A stretch of 64,000 nucleotides of DNA from NCBI RefSeq assembly GCF_943193215.1, contig NZ_CALPDH010000001.1:124001-188000 (forward strand). Direction: 5' to 3'. The position numbers and the translations under genes were made by a program. This document shows, in pieces, positions 1-8,973 of the stretch. The DNA is from Acetatifactor aquisgranensis (GTDB taxonomy: Bacteria; Bacillota; Clostridia; Lachnospirales; Lachnospiraceae). The notes below the pieces were generated by a model. The model saw only the letters and a program-made list of their open reading frames with translations, searched no databases and was not told where the DNA came from. The first letter of the stretch is position 1. Every line of letters starts with the position of its first letter.

Positions 1-243
1 CTGCGCAGAATGGAATTCAAGATGGAGCGAAAAGGCCTGTTAGAGCCCGGACAAAGGATTACGGTGACAGAGGGTCTGCTTCCCAGCAACTATTACTATG
101 TGATAGACCCGGCTCTCGCCATGTCCGCCAATATTCCTTTCCGCAATCGTCTGAAGAGCGGCGAGGGCGTAGTGGTGGATGTGGTGGAAAATGCCAGAGG
201 CTTTTATGTGACGGCGGAGTTTGACGAGCCGGAGACGGACTGA
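1..243 (+). CDS. Small hypothetical protein, 5' end unresolved
   Basis: An open frame runs from the window edge to TGA at 241-243. In-frame ATGs lie at 10 and 22, but neither has a clear ribosome binding site, so the gene may begin outside the window. From the first ATG the product is 77 residues, soluble, with an acidic C-terminus and no membrane segment. I do not recognise a family. It ends 35 bases before ridA on the same strand. The predicted beta-rich, Gly/Val-containing second half suggests a small folded domain, but no function is offered. Confidence 0.55.
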   Translation: MRRMEFKMERKGLLEPGQRITVTEGLLPSNYYYVIDPALAMSANIPFRNRLKSGEGVVVDVVENARGFYVTAEFDEPETD

Positions 244-278
244 AATTTTTCAAATAATAAAGAAAAGAGGAAATTACC

Positions 279-653
279 ATGTTAAAGAAGATTTCGACAG
301 ATAAAGCGCCCGCGGCAATCGGCCCTTATTCACAGGGCATCATCGCAAACGGCATGCTCTTCGCGTCGGGCCAGATTCCCATCAACCCTGCCACAGGCAA
401 TATAGAGGGCGAGGATATCACTGCCCAGGCTGAGCTTGTGATGAAGAATGTGGGCGCACTGTTGGCGGAGGCAGGGACTGACTACACAAATGTAGTCAAG
501 ACTACCTGTTTTCTGGCTGATATGGGAGATTTTGCCGCGTTCAACGAAGTATATGCCAGATATTTCACGGAGAAGCCGGCCAGGAGCTGCGTTGCGGTAA
601 AGACCCTGCCCAAGAATGTCCTCTGTGAAGTGGAAGTCATCGCTGCGGTGTAG
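279..653 (+). CDS. ridA: RidA family reactive imine/enamine deaminase
   Basis: A 124-residue protein, the usual RidA length. RidA (YjgF/YER057c/UK114) hydrolyses reactive imines and enamines such as 2-aminoacrylate released by PLP enzymes like threonine dehydratase; it acts as a cytosolic trimer. Visible family marks are the N-terminal APAAIGPYSQ segment, FASGQIPINP, and the C-terminal LPKNVLCEVEVIAAV stretch with the Arg (PARSCVAV) that binds the substrate carboxylate. The start has an AGAGGAAA site just upstream. The shikimate-kinase-like gene starts 3 bases after the stop, so the two are probably cotranscribed. Confidence 0.93.
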   Translation: MLKKISTDKAPAAIGPYSQGIIANGMLFASGQIPINPATGNIEGEDITAQAELVMKNVGALLAEAGTDYTNVVKTTCFLADMGDFAAFNEVYARYFTEKPARSCVAVKTLPKNVLCEVEVIAAV

Positions 654-656
654 GAG

Positions 657-1151
657 ATGAAGGATAATATCGTGCTGATTGGAATGCCCGGAGCGGGAAA
701 GAGCACCGTGGGCGTGGTGTTGGCCAAGCGGCTGGGATACCGCTTCGTGGATTCCGATCTGGTGATTCAGGAAAAACATGACAAGCTGCTCCACGAGCTG
801 ATAGAAGAGCATGGCGTGGAGGGCTTCTGGAAGATTGAAGAGGAGGTAAACGCCTCCTTAAAGCCCCGCAGGAGCGTCATCGCCACAGGCGGAAGCGTCA
901 TCTACGGAGCGTGTGCCATGGAGCACCTGCGGGAAATCGGCACAGTGGTTTATCTGAAGCTTCCTCTTGAGGATGTGGCCGAGCGTCTGGGGGATTTGAA
1001 TGCCAGGGGCGTGACGCTGATGCCGGGCCAGACCCTTGCGGATCTTTATGAGGAGCGGGTTCCCCTGTATGAGAAGTATGCCCATGAAACGATAGACTGC
1101 CATGGGATACGGATTCGGGAAGTGGTCCAGAGGATTGCGGTCTTGAACTGA
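657..1151 (+). CDS. aroK: Shikimate kinase-like P-loop kinase with altered substrate residues
   Basis: A 164-residue P-loop kinase of shikimate kinase size. Shikimate kinase phosphorylates shikimate at O3 in aromatic amino acid synthesis. Seen: Walker A GMPGAGKST (9-17), the D32/D34 pair (VDSD), a lid Arg (NARG) and the downstream RVPLYEKYA Arg. However the shikimate-binding Arg at position 58 of the family (FR..E) is Trp here (GFWKIEE), and the GGG motif reads GGS (78-80). The fold is clear; the substrate is not. It lies 3 bases after ridA. It could be a true AroK with a divergent site or a paralogue with another small hydroxylated substrate. Confidence 0.75.
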   Translation: MKDNIVLIGMPGAGKSTVGVVLAKRLGYRFVDSDLVIQEKHDKLLHELIEEHGVEGFWKIEEEVNASLKPRRSVIATGGSVIYGACAMEHLREIGTVVYLKLPLEDVAERLGDLNARGVTLMPGQTLADLYEERVPLYEKYAHETIDCHGIRIREVVQRIAVLN

Positions 1152-1298
1152 CAGGCATCGCCCGCAGGCCATAAATAAGCAGCAAACGGGCCATAGAATG
1201 AAAGAGCAGATACATAATCTTCAAAAAATGGCAGATACTAGTCCCATGAAACCGAAATTCATGCTGACGATTGTTAAAACTTGCCAGGCAACCCGATT

Positions 1299-1394
1299 CA
1301 CGAGCGAAAGCTTCCAGGGACATTGCGGCAGATTTTACCGCTCGTGAGTATGGCAAAGAAAGGAGCGGGCAGCCGTTTTGGACCGCCCGCAGAG
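1299..1394. other. Intergenic inverted repeats before spoVAE
   Basis: The 253-base gap before spoVAE holds no gene I can support. It contains an inverted pair CACGAGCG (1299-1306) and CGCTCGTG (1339-1346), and next to the spoVAE ribosome binding site a GC-rich hairpin with arms GCGGGC (about 1367) and GCCCGC (about 1386). The second could be the 5' end of the spoVAE mRNA or a terminator stem without a T-run. No recognisable sigma-G or sigma-F promoter could be called with confidence. Confidence 0.35.
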
Positions 1395-1404
1395 GGAGTA
1401 GTAT

Positions 1405-1764
1405 ATGATGGATTATGTAAATGCGTTCTGGGTGGGCGGCCTGATATGCGCTTTGGTGCAGATTCTGATGGAGAAGACGAAACTGATGCCCGGGCGCATC
1501 ATGGTGCTGTTGGTGGTGACCGGCGCGGTAATCGGATTCCTTGGATGGTACGAGCCGTTTCAGGAATTCGCGGGAGCCGGAGCCAGCGTGCCTCTGCTGG
1601 GCTTTGGAAATGTGTTGATGAAAGGCGTCAAAGAGGCAGTGGATGAACAGGGGCTGCTGGGATTATTCGCAGGCGGCTTCAAGGCCGGGGCCGTGGGAAC
1701 TTCCGCAGCTTTGATATTCGGCTATCTGGCCAGCCTCATCTTCAAGTCCAGAATGAAGCGCTAG
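1405..1764 (+). CDS. spoVAE: Stage V sporulation protein AE (SpoVAE/SpoVAEB)
   Basis: A 119-residue inner-membrane protein with about three hydrophobic segments. It matches the SpoVAE family along its whole length: an N-terminal AFWVGGLICALVQ helix, TKLMPGRIMVLLVVTGAV, the GAGASVPLLGFG signature, VKEAVDEQGLLGLF and a C-terminal AALIFGYLASLIF helix. SpoVA proteins form the channel that moves Ca-dipicolinic acid into the forespore and out again at germination. A GAGGGAG site precedes the start; a second ATG follows directly. The partners spoVAC and spoVAD are not adjacent, which is unusual. Its stop overlaps the stop of the convergent downstream gene by 4 bases. Confidence 0.9.
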   Translation: MMDYVNAFWVGGLICALVQILMEKTKLMPGRIMVLLVVTGAVIGFLGWYEPFQEFAGAGASVPLLGFGNVLMKGVKEAVDEQGLLGLFAGGFKAGAVGTSAALIFGYLASLIFKSRMKR

Positions 1765-2264
1765 TCCAGCTCTTCATAGGCAATCCCTTTGCCGTCCAGG
1801 AACTTGCGCAGGGCCTTGTCCCAGATGGCGTCCGGCATTTTGGACAGATGGAAGCTGTTCAGGGCGGTGCCGGTGGTAAGGGTAGCCTTGGAGCCGTCGT
1901 AGCGGATGTTCAGCACCAGGGCTTTCACTTCGGACGGTTCCACGTCACAGTTTTCTTTTTCCAACAGGGCGGCCGCCTTGTCGGGCATTAAATGCAGTAC
2001 GAAACGGAAGAACAGGGGTGTGCGCTTGCCTTTAATCAGGTCAAAGCACAGCCCTTTCACTTTGCCCCAGGGGCGGAATTCATAAGTATCTTTTTCTGAG
2101 GAATCCCCGTCGCTGCCAAAGAATTCCTGGTTGACGTGTCCGTCTATGTGAAAGGTGCATGCAGTGCTGATGACAGCCTCCTGCAGCAGGAAAGACTCGA
2201 AAGTATCTGCCACCAGAAGCTGGTTCATAAATTGTTTCATGGAAGTAATCTGCATTTGTTTCAT
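1761..2264 (-). CDS. DUF5721 family protein
   Basis: A 167-residue soluble protein that resembles the small family DUF5721 found in Lachnospiraceae, as far as I can recognise it: an N-terminal MKQFMNQLLVADTFESFLL helix, then FHIDGHVNQEFF, and a conserved PWGKVKGLCFDLIKGKRTP core. No catalytic motif is known to me. The start is supported by AGGAGG 7 bases upstream. It is transcribed towards spoVAE and the two stop codons overlap. Function unknown. Confidence 0.7.
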   Translation of the reverse strand: MKQMQITSMKQFMNQLLVADTFESFLLQEAVISTACTFHIDGHVNQEFFGSDGDSSEKDTYEFRPWGKVKGLCFDLIKGKRTPLFFRFVLHLMPDKAAALLEKENCDVEPSEVKALVLNIRYDGSKATLTTGTALNSFHLSKMPDAIWDKALRKFLDGKGIAYEELD

Positions 2265-2559
2265 GGAAATCCTCCTGATTCTGATGAAATTCCTGTCGAA
2301 AAGGATTATATCATAAAATTCGGCATGCGGTCAATCGGTGGCCGGTGTTTTGCATGGCCTGCACCTTTTTCCGAAAGTTTTTTTGTGTTTAAAAACGGAA
2401 AAGTTGGAGAATATGCTTTACAGGAAAGGGAAATATGTGCTATCATATATAGTAATTAAAACTATGTAAAAAAGAAAGCAAAACCTGAAAGAATGAAGCA
2501 CTGAATCCAGATAATTGGTTTTCGCATCCATGAAGCGGATTCGGCTGGAGGGAGTCAAA

Positions 2560-3396
2560 ATGAGTTATAAGATTGTGGTGGATAGTTGCTGTGAACTGCC
2601 TGCGGATTTTCTCTGGGATAAGCACTTCGAGAGAGTGCCTCTGGGGCTGGACGTAGGGGATTATCATATATTGGACGATGAGAATTTCAATCAGGCGGAG
2701 TTTCTGCGTAAGGTGGCGGAGTATCCAAAATCCCCGAAATCTTCCTGTCCCTCGCCGGAGCGTTTCATGGAAAGCTATCATGGGGAGGCTGACCATGTGT
2801 ATGCGGTGACCCTTTCCTCCCATCTGAGCGGCAGCTACAACAGCGCTCATCTGGGGAAAGAACTCTACCATGAGAAATACGGCGGGAAGCAGATACACGT
2901 GGTGGACTCCGAGTCGGCCAGCGGCGGCGAGGCGCAGATTGCGCTGAAAATCATGGAGCTGGAGGAGAGCGGGCTTTCTTTTGAAAAAATCGTGGAGAAG
3001 ATTGAGACGTTCCGGGACAGCATCCACACCTATTTCGTGCTGGACAATCTGGAGACGCTGCGGAAGAACGGCAGGCTCTCCGGCGTGAAAGCCCTGGTGG
3101 CCTCCACCTTGAATATCAAGCCCGTGATGGGCTCCCACAAGGGGGAAATCATTCAAAAGAGCCAGACCATCGGCATCAAAAAGGCGCTGGGCAAAATGGC
3201 GGAGCTGGCAGCAGCCGAAGTGAAGAACGCGGCGGAGCGCAGGCTGATAATCACCCACTGCAACGCATTGGAAAGGGCGGAACAGGTGAAGCAGATGATT
3301 TTAAAGAAAGCGGCGTTCAGGGAGTGCATCATCATGGATACCAGGGGCGTCAGCAGTATGTATGCCAATGACGGCGGGGTGATTGTGACGACATAG
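2560..3396 (+). CDS. DegV family fatty-acid-binding protein
   Basis: A 278-residue DegV (FakB-like) protein, the normal family length. Members bind a fatty acid in a two-domain cleft, and FakB-type members present it to the kinase FakA. Visible: the N-terminal YKIVVDSCCELP, the CPSPERFMESY region, the TLSSHLSGSYNSA motif carrying the Ser/Thr that bind the carboxylate, VVDSESASGGE, and the C-terminal GPG-type region replaced by YANDGGVIVTT. I take the start at 2560 because GGAGGG sits 6 bases upstream; an upstream in-frame start at 2515 lacks such a site. No fakA is adjacent. Confidence 0.9.
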   Translation: MSYKIVVDSCCELPADFLWDKHFERVPLGLDVGDYHILDDENFNQAEFLRKVAEYPKSPKSSCPSPERFMESYHGEADHVYAVTLSSHLSGSYNSAHLGKELYHEKYGGKQIHVVDSESASGGEAQIALKIMELEESGLSFEKIVEKIETFRDSIHTYFVLDNLETLRKNGRLSGVKALVASTLNIKPVMGSHKGEIIQKSQTIGIKKALGKMAELAAAEVKNAAERRLIITHCNALERAEQVKQMILKKAAFRECIIMDTRGVSSMYANDGGVIVTT

Positions 3397-3516
3397 AGGA
3401 TGTCTGTGCAGATACAGATTGACCGTTTTGGACAATGCTTTCCGTGAAGCGGATAAGGGACAGGGAGAATCCGTAAAAGCGGGATGCAATAGAGGAAAAA
3501 CGGGGGCAAAGGCACG

Positions 3517-3786
3517 TCAGGACATCATATGGTACAGAAAAAGAAACAGGAAAGTCTCCGCGATAAAGATAATCGGCATACCGTACTTAAAGTACCAATG
3601 TTTCGTCTTGTGGCGGAAGTGCTGCATGCCCAGCGTGCAGCCCAAAGCGCCGCCCAGAAATGCGGTCAGGAATAAAGTAGCCTCCGAGATGCGCCAGGCA
3701 CCCCGGATGGCTCTTTTTTTGTCCACGCCCATGACGACGAAGCCTGCTATATTGATGGCTGCTATGTAGATAATGAATATTTCCAT
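3517..3786 (-). CDS. DUF1294 small membrane protein
   Basis: An 89-residue protein with about three membrane helices that matches DUF1294: NIAGFVVMGVDKKRA, RISEATLFLTAFLGGALG, then MQHFRHKTKHWYFKYGMP. The basic K-R-A and FRHKT stretches are conserved in the family, whose role is unknown. The start at 3786 is chosen because GAGGAG lies 8 bases upstream; a longer reading would add residues of no family likeness. It converges on degV with about 120 bases between, in which I see no terminator, and follows argG on the same strand. Confidence 0.85.
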   Translation of the reverse strand: MEIFIIYIAAINIAGFVVMGVDKKRAIRGAWRISEATLFLTAFLGGALGCTLGMQHFRHKTKHWYFKYGMPIIFIAETFLFLFLYHMMS

Positions 3787-3877
3787 GAAAACATCTCCTC
3801 GCCAGGGCATTTCCGCACCCAGGAACATCTGCCCGCCTGGGCGAACCATGGATGTTCCCGGGCATGGTTTTCGTGCT

Positions 3878-5101
<1,224 letters not shown>

Positions 5102-5154
5102 GAATGGGAATCCTCCGTATAGAATGTATTTTGGTTCTTCTTTTATCTTAAAAC

Positions 5155-5183
5155 ACTATACAACATTCCGGTGGGAAATGCAA
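5155..5183 (-). promoter_or_regulatory. argG promoter (sigma-A type)
   Basis: Read on the minus strand, TTGCAT (5183-5178) and TATAGT (5160-5155) are 17 bases apart and lie about 55 bases before the argG start codon. Several TGCATTT runs surround the -35 box, which may contribute to ArgR control. Confidence 0.6.
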
Positions 5184-5268
5184 CAATTCTGTTTAAAAAA
5201 TGCAATAGTTTTAAAAAAAATACAATATTTTCTTTTAAATGCGGAGAAATATGCATTTGAAAGATAGT

Positions 5269-5290
5269 AATATGCAAAAAAATGCATATT
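5269..5290. promoter_or_regulatory. Palindrome upstream of argG, possible ArgR box
   Basis: A perfect inverted repeat AATATGCA / TGCATATT separated by six A. Its core TGCAAAAAAATGCA fits the general ARG-box pattern TGnATwwwwATnCA except at the inner T/A pair. It is about 115-140 bases upstream of the predicted argG start site. The rest of the 5102-5517 gap shows no gene: an SD-led ATG at 5307 opens only 19 codons before a stop. Confidence 0.4.
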
Positions 5291-5517
5291 TAAGGAGCTA
5301 TGTGCCATGACGATGGAAGAAATCGGGCTTTTGCTGACTTGGAGCGGCAATGGTTTTGCTTTGTGACGGAGGAAGAGGGGCAGTGGCGTATGGGGTACGG
5401 CTGCCAATTTCCGGACAGTGAGAATGCGAAATCAGTTGCATCCACAGACTGGAGCATCAGGCGGCATTCCAACCTCTTTCCGGGGGAGAGGGAGTGTTCC
5501 CTGTTGTTCATTTCAAT

Positions 5518-6508
5518 CTACATATCAATCCTGCCAGCTTTCAGGAGGAGCAGGCCAAGCAGTGCGGACAGGAAGTCCGCGGCGGGCTGGGCGGCTGTGA
5601 CGCCGGCATACCCGAAGCATGCGGACAGGGTAAACAGCACGGCGGCGAAGACGATGCCCTGGCGGCTCAGGGACAGGAGCAGCGTGGCCAGGGATTTGCC
5701 CGTGCTCATGAACAGGGTACTGCACACCAGGAAGACACCGATACAGGGCAGGCCCAAGAGCAGTCGGCGCAGCATGAGAGTACCGGCCTCCAGGATGGCC
5801 GGGTCGTCCATGAACAGCCGAATCATCCGGGGAGCCGAAAGCATGAGGACGGTGCCGCCCGCGAAAGCAATCCCCATCTGTACCATCAAATCGAATTTCA
5901 GCACTTCCCGCAGCCTCGCCTTATTCCCGGAGCCGTAATTGTACCCGATCAGGGCCTGAGCGCCGAAAGCGAAAGCGATCATCACCATTGCCGCCATCAT
6001 GTTCACCTTGCTGGCGATTCCCATTGCCGCCACCTTGTCGGCGCCGTAGGATACCAGGCTGCGGTTCAGCAGGGCGGTTCCAAAGCTGTTCATCAGATTA
6101 TTGAGGCTGGAGGGCAGGCCGATGGCCAGGACAGCGGCTATGGTGGCCAGGTCGGTTTTGGCCAGCCGGGGGTCTGTGGTGAGCTTGCTGCTCTTTTTGC
6201 GGATACAGACGGCAAATACGATGTCTGTGGCCAGATTGCCCAGCACCGTGGCGATGGCCGCGCCGCCTGCGCCCATGCCGAGCCCGAAGATGAACAGGGG
6301 ATCCAGCACGATATTGACCACGCTGCCCACGATGCTGCCTGCCATGGAAAGGCTTGCCAGCCCCTCCGTGCGCAGCTGATTGGCGGGAATCAGGGTCAGG
6401 ATGATGCAGGGAGCGCCCAGCGCAATCCAGGTATAATACTGACTGGCATAGTGGAACACCTGGCCCTGGGCGCCCAGCAACCCGAGGATGGGACTCTTTG
6501 TTCTGCAT
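5518..6508 (-). pseudogene. MATE family efflux transporter, inactivated by an internal deletion
   Basis: From about codon 100 of a normal MATE protein (ILGLLGAQGQVF, then YYTWIALGAPC) the sequence is well conserved to the C-terminus: NIVLDPLFIFGLGMG, the second-half SSLNNLMNSFG helix, GYNYGSGN, and GLPCIGVFLVCSTLFMSTGK. The true start is probably ATG at 6508, with an AAAGGAG site and the first codons MQNKE, but this is in a different frame from the conserved part. About 90-100 codons, covering roughly the first three helices, are missing and the frame is shifted at the joint. MATE exporters use Na+ or H+ gradients to expel drugs. This copy should be non-functional. Confidence 0.75.
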
Positions 6509-6581
6509 CTGTTCTTCTCCTTTTTCTTTTCTGATATCTGTTTTTCTGAAAATATTTTAGCAGAAACACTTGGCAGATAAC

Positions 6582-6595
6582 GTGACATATGTCAC
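6582..6595. promoter_or_regulatory. CRP/Fnr-type operator palindrome
   Basis: GTGACATATGTCAC is a perfect 14-base palindrome. With flanks it reads CGTGA-N6-TCACA, one base from the CRP consensus TGTGA-N6-TCACA. It lies between the broken MATE gene and the divergent Crp/Fnr-family gene, 20 bases before the latter's ATG, so autoregulation and former control of the MATE gene are likely. Confidence 0.6.
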
Positions 6596-6614
6596 AATAA
6601 ATATAAAACGGCCC

Positions 6615-7268
6615 ATGGGGCGGGAAGGATGTGGGACTATCAAAAAAGTATATGACAAAGATATAGTAGAAGACAGCATCAGGAAAGCGAAGCTGTCAGA
6701 CAAGTTCCGCACGGAGGGCCTGGACTTTTTTGTCATACTATACCAGCGGGGGGAATTTCTGTCCACGCCGGACAGCCAGATGCCATATTTCCAGTTCCTT
6801 GTCAGGGGGAGCGTGGCGCTGTATTATCTGGATGAGAACGGAGACAGGAGAAATGTGGCGCTGATGGACGGCGAGGGGCTGCTGGGGGATATGGAATTTG
6901 CCCTGGGCAACAGGCCCATCTTCTATATCGAGGCGGTGACGCCGGTGGTGGTGGCCGCGCTGCCCATGGAGAAGAACAGGGACAGGCTGGAGAAAGACAG
7001 CGATTTTCTGATGTATCTCCTGCGCAACGCTTCCCGCATGAAAGTGTTCACGGCCCGCAATTCGGTGGTGCTGCCCCGGCTGGAAGAACGGCTCCTCTAT
7101 CATCTGAAGAATGAGTGCCTGCACCGGACTATCATCGGAATGGACGATACCGCGGCGAGGCTGCGCTGCAGCAGGCGGCAGCTGCAGCGGGTGGTAAAGA
7201 AGCTGGAGGAGCAGGGGAGGCTTAAAAAGCTCCGGAAAGGATGCTATCGGCTGCTGGGGGAGAACTGA
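6615..7268 (+). CDS. Crp/Fnr family transcriptional regulator
   Basis: A 217-residue regulator with an N-terminal cyclic-nucleotide-binding-type beta barrel (FQFLVRGSVALYYLDENGDR, then LLGDMEFALGN) and a C-terminal winged helix-turn-helix (TAARLRCSRRQLQRVVKKLE). No cysteine cluster for an Fnr-type iron-sulfur centre is visible, and the cAMP-contact RxS pattern is absent. I choose ATG 6615; TTG 6570 and GTG 6579 upstream are in frame but overlap the operator palindrome. No strong ribosome binding site precedes 6615, so the start is uncertain. The divergent MATE gene is the likely original target. Confidence 0.85.
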   Translation: MGREGCGTIKKVYDKDIVEDSIRKAKLSDKFRTEGLDFFVILYQRGEFLSTPDSQMPYFQFLVRGSVALYYLDENGDRRNVALMDGEGLLGDMEFALGNRPIFYIEAVTPVVVAALPMEKNRDRLEKDSDFLMYLLRNASRMKVFTARNSVVLPRLEERLLYHLKNECLHRTIIGMDDTAARLRCSRRQLQRVVKKLEEQGRLKKLRKGCYRLLGEN

Positions 7269-7289
7269 CTTTTCTACGAAAGGAGAAAT

Positions 7290-8876
7290 ATGGAGAAACG
7301 AAAGAACGATAACGACAATATGGGGATTCGCCTGTTGAAGAAAGGGCAGAATGGCATCATCCATGCGGTGTTCAGCCGTATGGGCTTGTTTCTGCTCCTG
7401 ATGCTTTTGCAGATAGGGTTCCTGGTGAGCGTATACCAGTGGTTCAGGGAGTTCCGCCCTCATATCTTCAGCGGTACCATTTTGTTCACTGTCATTATGG
7501 TATTGTATCTTCTGAACTGCCGCCGGGATGCCACAGCGAAGATTACGTGGCTGATTGTCGTGATGTTTGCCCCGGTGTTCGGTTCCCTTTTGTATCTGTA
7601 CACACAGAAGGATATCGGACACCGGGCGCTGAAAGCGCGTTTTGGCCAGATTATCGCAGCCACCAAAAAGAGCATCCCCCAGTCGGAAACAGTCCTGCAG
7701 AATCTGGCCAGGGAGGATGCAGGGGCAGCGTCTTTGGTCCATTATATCCAAAGGAGCGGCTGCCATCCGGTCTATGACAGGACGAAAGTGACCTATTTCC
7801 CGCTGGGGGAGGACAAGTTCGCCGAGATGCTGCGCCAGCTGGAGAAGGCGGAGCATTTCATTTTCCTGGAGTATTTCATCATCGCGGAGGGCCTGATGTG
7901 GGGAGAGATTCTGGAAATCCTCATCCGCAAGGCAGGGGAGGGCGTGGATGTGCGGCTGATGTATGACGGCACCTGCGAGTTCGCCCTTCTGCCCCATAAG
8001 TATCTGAAGCTTCTGCGGGCACAGGGAATTCAGTGCAAGGTATTCGCCCCGGTCTCGCCATTTATTTCCACCCATTACAATTACCGGGACCACCGGAAGA
8101 TTCTGGTGATAGACGGCCATACCGCCTTTAACGGCGGGATCAACCTGGCCGATGAATATATCAATCAGGTGGAGAGATTCGGCCACTGGAAGGATACTGC
8201 CGTCATGGTGCAGGGCGAGGCCGCAAAAAGCTTTACGCTGCTGTTCCTGCAGATGTGGAATATCGATGTCAGGGAGCCGGAATTTGATAAATTCCTTGCT
8301 TTTCCGGCTTTTTTCGGGGAACAGGAGAAAGGCTATGTGGTGCCATATGGGGACTGGCCGCTGGACGATGACAAGCTGGGGGAGCGGGTCTACATGGACA
8401 TCCTGAACCGGGCGGTGAAATATGTACATATCATGACACCTTACCTGATACTGGACGGCGAGATAGAGACCGCTCTGAAATTCTCTGCGGAGCGGGGCGT
8501 GGAGGTGGCGCTGATTCTGCCGGGCATCCCTGACAAGCGGATTCCCTATGCGCTGGCCAAGACCCATTATGCCTCTCTCCTGGAGTCGGGGGTGAAAATC
8601 TATGAATATACGCCCGGGTTCGTCCATGCCAAGGTCTTTGTCAGCGATACAAAAGAGGCGGTGGTGGGGACCATCAACCTGGATTACCGCAGCCTGTACC
8701 ATCACTTCGAGTGCGCCACCTACATGCATGGGACAGACTGCATACCGGACATCGAGGCGGACTTCCAGGCCATGCTGCCCAAATGCCGCCAGGTGACCCG
8801 GGAGACCATCCGGGAGGAGAAATGGACCGTGAAGCTTCTGGGGGTGCTGATGAAAGTGGCGGCGCCGCTTTTGTGA
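7290..8876 (+). CDS. cls: Cardiolipin synthase (PLD type)
   Basis: A 528-residue membrane-bound enzyme that condenses two phosphatidylglycerols into cardiolipin and glycerol. Two N-terminal membrane helices (about residues 27-50 and 58-90) precede two phospholipase D domains with HKD motifs: HRKILVID from residue 268 and HAKVFVSD from residue 446, each followed by a Gly-rich GGINLAD or GTINLDYRS stretch. Length and layout match ClsA-type enzymes. The start has an AAAGGAGA site. It begins 21 bases after the Crp/Fnr gene, so they may share a transcript. Confidence 0.95.
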   Translation: MEKRKNDNDNMGIRLLKKGQNGIIHAVFSRMGLFLLLMLLQIGFLVSVYQWFREFRPHIFSGTILFTVIMVLYLLNCRRDATAKITWLIVVMFAPVFGSLLYLYTQKDIGHRALKARFGQIIAATKKSIPQSETVLQNLAREDAGAASLVHYIQRSGCHPVYDRTKVTYFPLGEDKFAEMLRQLEKAEHFIFLEYFIIAEGLMWGEILEILIRKAGEGVDVRLMYDGTCEFALLPHKYLKLLRAQGIQCKVFAPVSPFISTHYNYRDHRKILVIDGHTAFNGGINLADEYINQVERFGHWKDTAVMVQGEAAKSFTLLFLQMWNIDVREPEFDKFLAFPAFFGEQEKGYVVPYGDWPLDDDKLGERVYMDILNRAVKYVHIMTPYLILDGEIETALKFSAERGVEVALILPGIPDKRIPYALAKTHYASLLESGVKIYEYTPGFVHAKVFVSDTKEAVVGTINLDYRSLYHHFECATYMHGTDCIPDIEADFQAMLPKCRQVTRETIREEKWTVKLLGVLMKVAAPLL

Positions 8877-8973
8877 CAGCGAAAATTCGGAAAATTCCTG
8901 CTTGATACATCCAACAAATTTCGCCAAAGGACATCCGGACTCCTCCGCCGAGGAGAACGTACATTCAGAGAAA

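Noticed and set aside
5300..5517. Possible gene remnant between argG and the MATE pseudogene
   Set aside because: An SD-led ATG gives only 19 codons, and the other open frame shows no similarity that I can recognise.
6738..8927. Very long antisense reading frame opposite the Crp/Fnr and cls genes
   Set aside because: It mirrors the codon structure of two well-supported genes, is rich in His, Gln, Pro, and has no family likeness or ribosome binding site.
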